Assembly (NCBI GenBank): GCA_902496015.1
Contig: CABUZJ010000005.1
Location: forward strand, 1 to 64,000
DNA: 64,000 nt
Source: an uncultured Eubacteriales bacterium
Lineage (GTDB): Bacteria > Bacillota > Clostridia > Christensenellales > UBA1242
Direction: 5' to 3'
The stretch's first letter is position 1. Each line of letters opens with the position of its first letter. Below, piece by piece: positions 62,350 through 64,000 of the stretch. The notes beneath the pieces were generated by a model that saw only the letters and a list, made by a program, of their open reading frames with translations, did no database searches and was not told where the DNA came from. The position numbers and the translations under genes are program-made.

Positions 62350-62946
62350 GTGTCAAGCATTGAAATTGAAAGTGTGAATAGGCTTGCAAATGAATTTTCA
62401 AAGCTTCCTGGTGTGGGCAAAAAAACAGCACAAAGATATGCTTATTATATAATTGGGCTTTCAAAAGAAGGTGCAAAAAATTTTGCTGAAGCAATATTAG
62501 ATGTTAAAGAAAAAGTTAAATTTTGTGAAGAGTGCGGGAACTATACAGAGGTTAGTCCTTGTTCTATTTGTTCTAATCGATCTCATGATATTATTTGTGT
62601 GGTTAAAGAACCAAAAGATGTGATTGCACTTGAAAAAGTTAAAAATTTTAATGGGGTTTATCATGTGTTACATGGCACAATTAGCCCAATGGCTCATGTT
62701 GGACCTAATGATATTAGAATTAAAGAATTACTAAAAAGAGTTAATGATTATGACACTAAAGAAGTTATAATGGCAACTAATCCAGATGTTGAGGGTGATG
62801 CCACAGCAATGTATATTGCAAAACTTTTAAAACCACTTGGTGTTAAAGTGTCAAGAATTGCACAGGGAATAGCAATGGGAAGTGAACTTGAATATGCCGA
62901 TGAAGTTACTTTAATTAAAGCATTAGAAAATAGAAAAGAATTATAG
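62350..62946 (+). CDS. recR: Recombination mediator protein RecR
   Basis: A 198-residue ring-forming protein working with RecO/RecF to load RecA at gaps. It has a helix-hairpin-helix (LPGVGKKTAQRYAYY), a zinc finger (CEECGNYTEVSPCSIC), and a Toprim domain (ICVVKEPKDVIALE...GTISPMAHVGPNDI). The start is GTG at 62350, one base after the ybaB stop, with a GGGGGG tract at the end of ybaB as likely ribosome binding site. A short TGCCA/TGGCA hairpin with a T-run at 62992-63015 may end the operon. Confidence 0.95.
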   Translation: MSSIEIESVNRLANEFSKLPGVGKKTAQRYAYYIIGLSKEGAKNFAEAILDVKEKVKFCEECGNYTEVSPCSICSNRSHDIICVVKEPKDVIALEKVKNFNGVYHVLHGTISPMAHVGPNDIRIKELLKRVNDYDTKEVIMATNPDVEGDATAMYIAKLLKPLGVKVSRIAQGIAMGSELEYADEVTLIKALENRKEL

Positions 62947-63126
62947 AATTGCCTTAAATTTGGTTAAAATTAAAATGAAAACATGAAATTTTGCCAATTT
63001 TATGGCATTTTTTATTATTAAATTAATTGTTTTTGCAAAAAATAAATATAATAATTATCTTAAAATTTCTTTAAATTTAATTGCACAAAATTATTATTTA
63101 AGTTAAAATAAAATAAGGAGAATGTT

Positions 63127-64000
63127 ATGAATTTTAAAAATAGTCCATGGCAAGCCGAAATTATTTTAGAAGATAATTTATTAGATGATGAAGGGAATTT
63201 GTTACACACTGGTTTTTCAAGGCATCCCTTTTTGAAATATGATAGAAAACGAGTTAAGGCAAAACCAAGCAGAATTAAGGAGTGGGATTATTATTTAATT
63301 TATAATAAAAATTTTGGGTTAGCGCTAACAGTTGCTGATAATGGCTATATGGGTATGCTTAGTGCGACAATTTTAGATTTTAAAAAACCATGCGAAAAGA
63401 CAAAAAGTGTTATAACCTGGTTTCCTATGGGTAAATTTAATATGCCTTCTAGTTCATTAGTGGGTGATGTGGTGTATTCAAATAATAAGGTTTCTGCAAA
63501 ATTTGAAATTGTTGGCAAAAAAAGAAATTTACAATTTGTTTTTAAAAATTTTAAAGATAAAAAAGATTTAATAGCAAAAATAGAATTAAGTTGTGAACCA
63601 AAAGAAAGCATGGTTATTGCAACACCTTTTGATAAACCTAAGCATTTTTATTATAATCAAAAGATTATAGGGTTTAAAGCCCAAGGGAAAGTTTGCCTTG
63701 GAGAAGATGAAATTATGCAATTTAATGAAGACAATTCAAGAGGTATTTTAGATTGGGGCAGAGGCGTGTGGCCGTATAAAAACACATGGTATTGGGGTGC
63801 AGCATGTGGCGACTATGATGGACATGAGTTAGGGTTTAATATTGGTTATGGATTTGGGAATACAAAATCTGGCACCGAAAATATGATATTTTATGATGGC
63901 GTGGCACATAAGTTAGAGCATATAAACATTGAAATATCTAGTTTAAATAAGAAAAATGAAAGATATATGTTGCCATGGAAAATTACATCAAGTGATGGAA
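63127..64000 (+). CDS. DUF2804 family protein, 3' end outside the window
   Basis: An open frame from ATG 63127 (TAAGGAG upstream) runs to the window edge, giving at least 291 residues beginning MNFKNSPWQAEIILEDNLLD. The DUF2804 hallmark SRGILDWGRGVWPYKNTWYW and the later GHELGFNIGYGFG are clear. Members are beta-rich proteins with lipocalin-like predictions and no established reaction. It is separated from recR by about 180 bp and by a weak hairpin, so it is probably its own unit. Confidence 0.85.
   Translation, partial: MNFKNSPWQAEIILEDNLLDDEGNLLHTGFSRHPFLKYDRKRVKAKPSRIKEWDYYLIYNKNFGLALTVADNGYMGMLSATILDFKKPCEKTKSVITWFPMGKFNMPSSSLVGDVVYSNNKVSAKFEIVGKKRNLQFVFKNFKDKKDLIAKIELSCEPKESMVIATPFDKPKHFYYNQKIIGFKAQGKVCLGEDEIMQFNEDNSRGILDWGRGVWPYKNTWYWGAACGDYDGHELGFNIGYGFGNTKSGTENMIFYDGVAHKLEHINIEISSLNKKNERYMLPWKITSSDG

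Overview
The window is AT-rich (about 30% GC by eye) and reads as chromosome from an anaerobic, endospore-forming, Clostridia-like Bacillota. Evidence for this is the sporulation set (spoIIE, spoIID, cwlD, sigH, a DUF1540 protein), a class III (oxygen-sensitive) ribonucleotide reductase with its radical-SAM activase, Firmicutes-type ribosomal leader RNAs, strong AGGAGG-type ribosome binding sites and lipoprotein signal peptides. Several genes that lie near the origin in Bacillus (spoIIE-tilS, dnaX-ybaB-recR, the rpl/rpo cluster) occur here within 64 kb. No tRNA, rRNA, CRISPR array, transposase or phage gene was seen. The species cannot be named from the sequence; an uncultured gut-type Clostridia lineage is my best guess.

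Layout. 1-8.7 kb: sporulation and tRNA maturation (spoIIE, tilS, spoIID, a VanW/YoaR protein, cca, a small membrane protein, a lipoprotein). 9.3-25 kb: leuS, then divergently a 12.9-kb gene for a 4315-residue extracellular protein with N-terminal BspA-like leucine-rich repeats and about 28 InlB/Flg_new-type repeats. 25-36.8 kb: accessory and redox region with lipoproteins of unknown role, an NrdD fused to a glutaredoxin-like domain followed by a flavoprotein reductase, under tandem NrdR boxes; a foreign-looking XRE/zinc-ribbon gene between two related hairpins; a PAP2 phosphatase; radC; nrdG. 36.9-40.6 kb: glycosyltransferase, O-antigen-ligase-like protein, comF. 40.6-54.3 kb: rpmG-secE-nusG-rplK-rplA, rplJ-rplL, rplI, rpoB-rpoC, with unrelated genes between the blocks and leader RNAs before rplK, rplJ and rpoB. 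54.3-64 kb: gltX, an HD-domain protein, cwlD, mrnC-rlmB, sigH, dnaX-ybaB-recR and a truncated DUF2804 gene.

Two signals stand out. First, most genes have a clear Shine-Dalgarno, but at least five (tilS, cca, a PAP2 gene, an HD gene, mrnC) lack one and instead carry a sigma-A promoter whose TATAAT ends 6-9 nt before the ATG, so they are predicted to be transcribed as leaderless or nearly leaderless mRNAs; cwlD and the VanW gene show the same geometry with sigma-E-like elements. Second, the NrdD-glutaredoxin fusion, the adjoining reductase lacking the usual NADPH motif, and the NrdR boxes look like a self-contained reductant supply for anaerobic dNTP synthesis. All coordinates and motifs were read by eye; family assignments rest on recognised motifs, not database searches.
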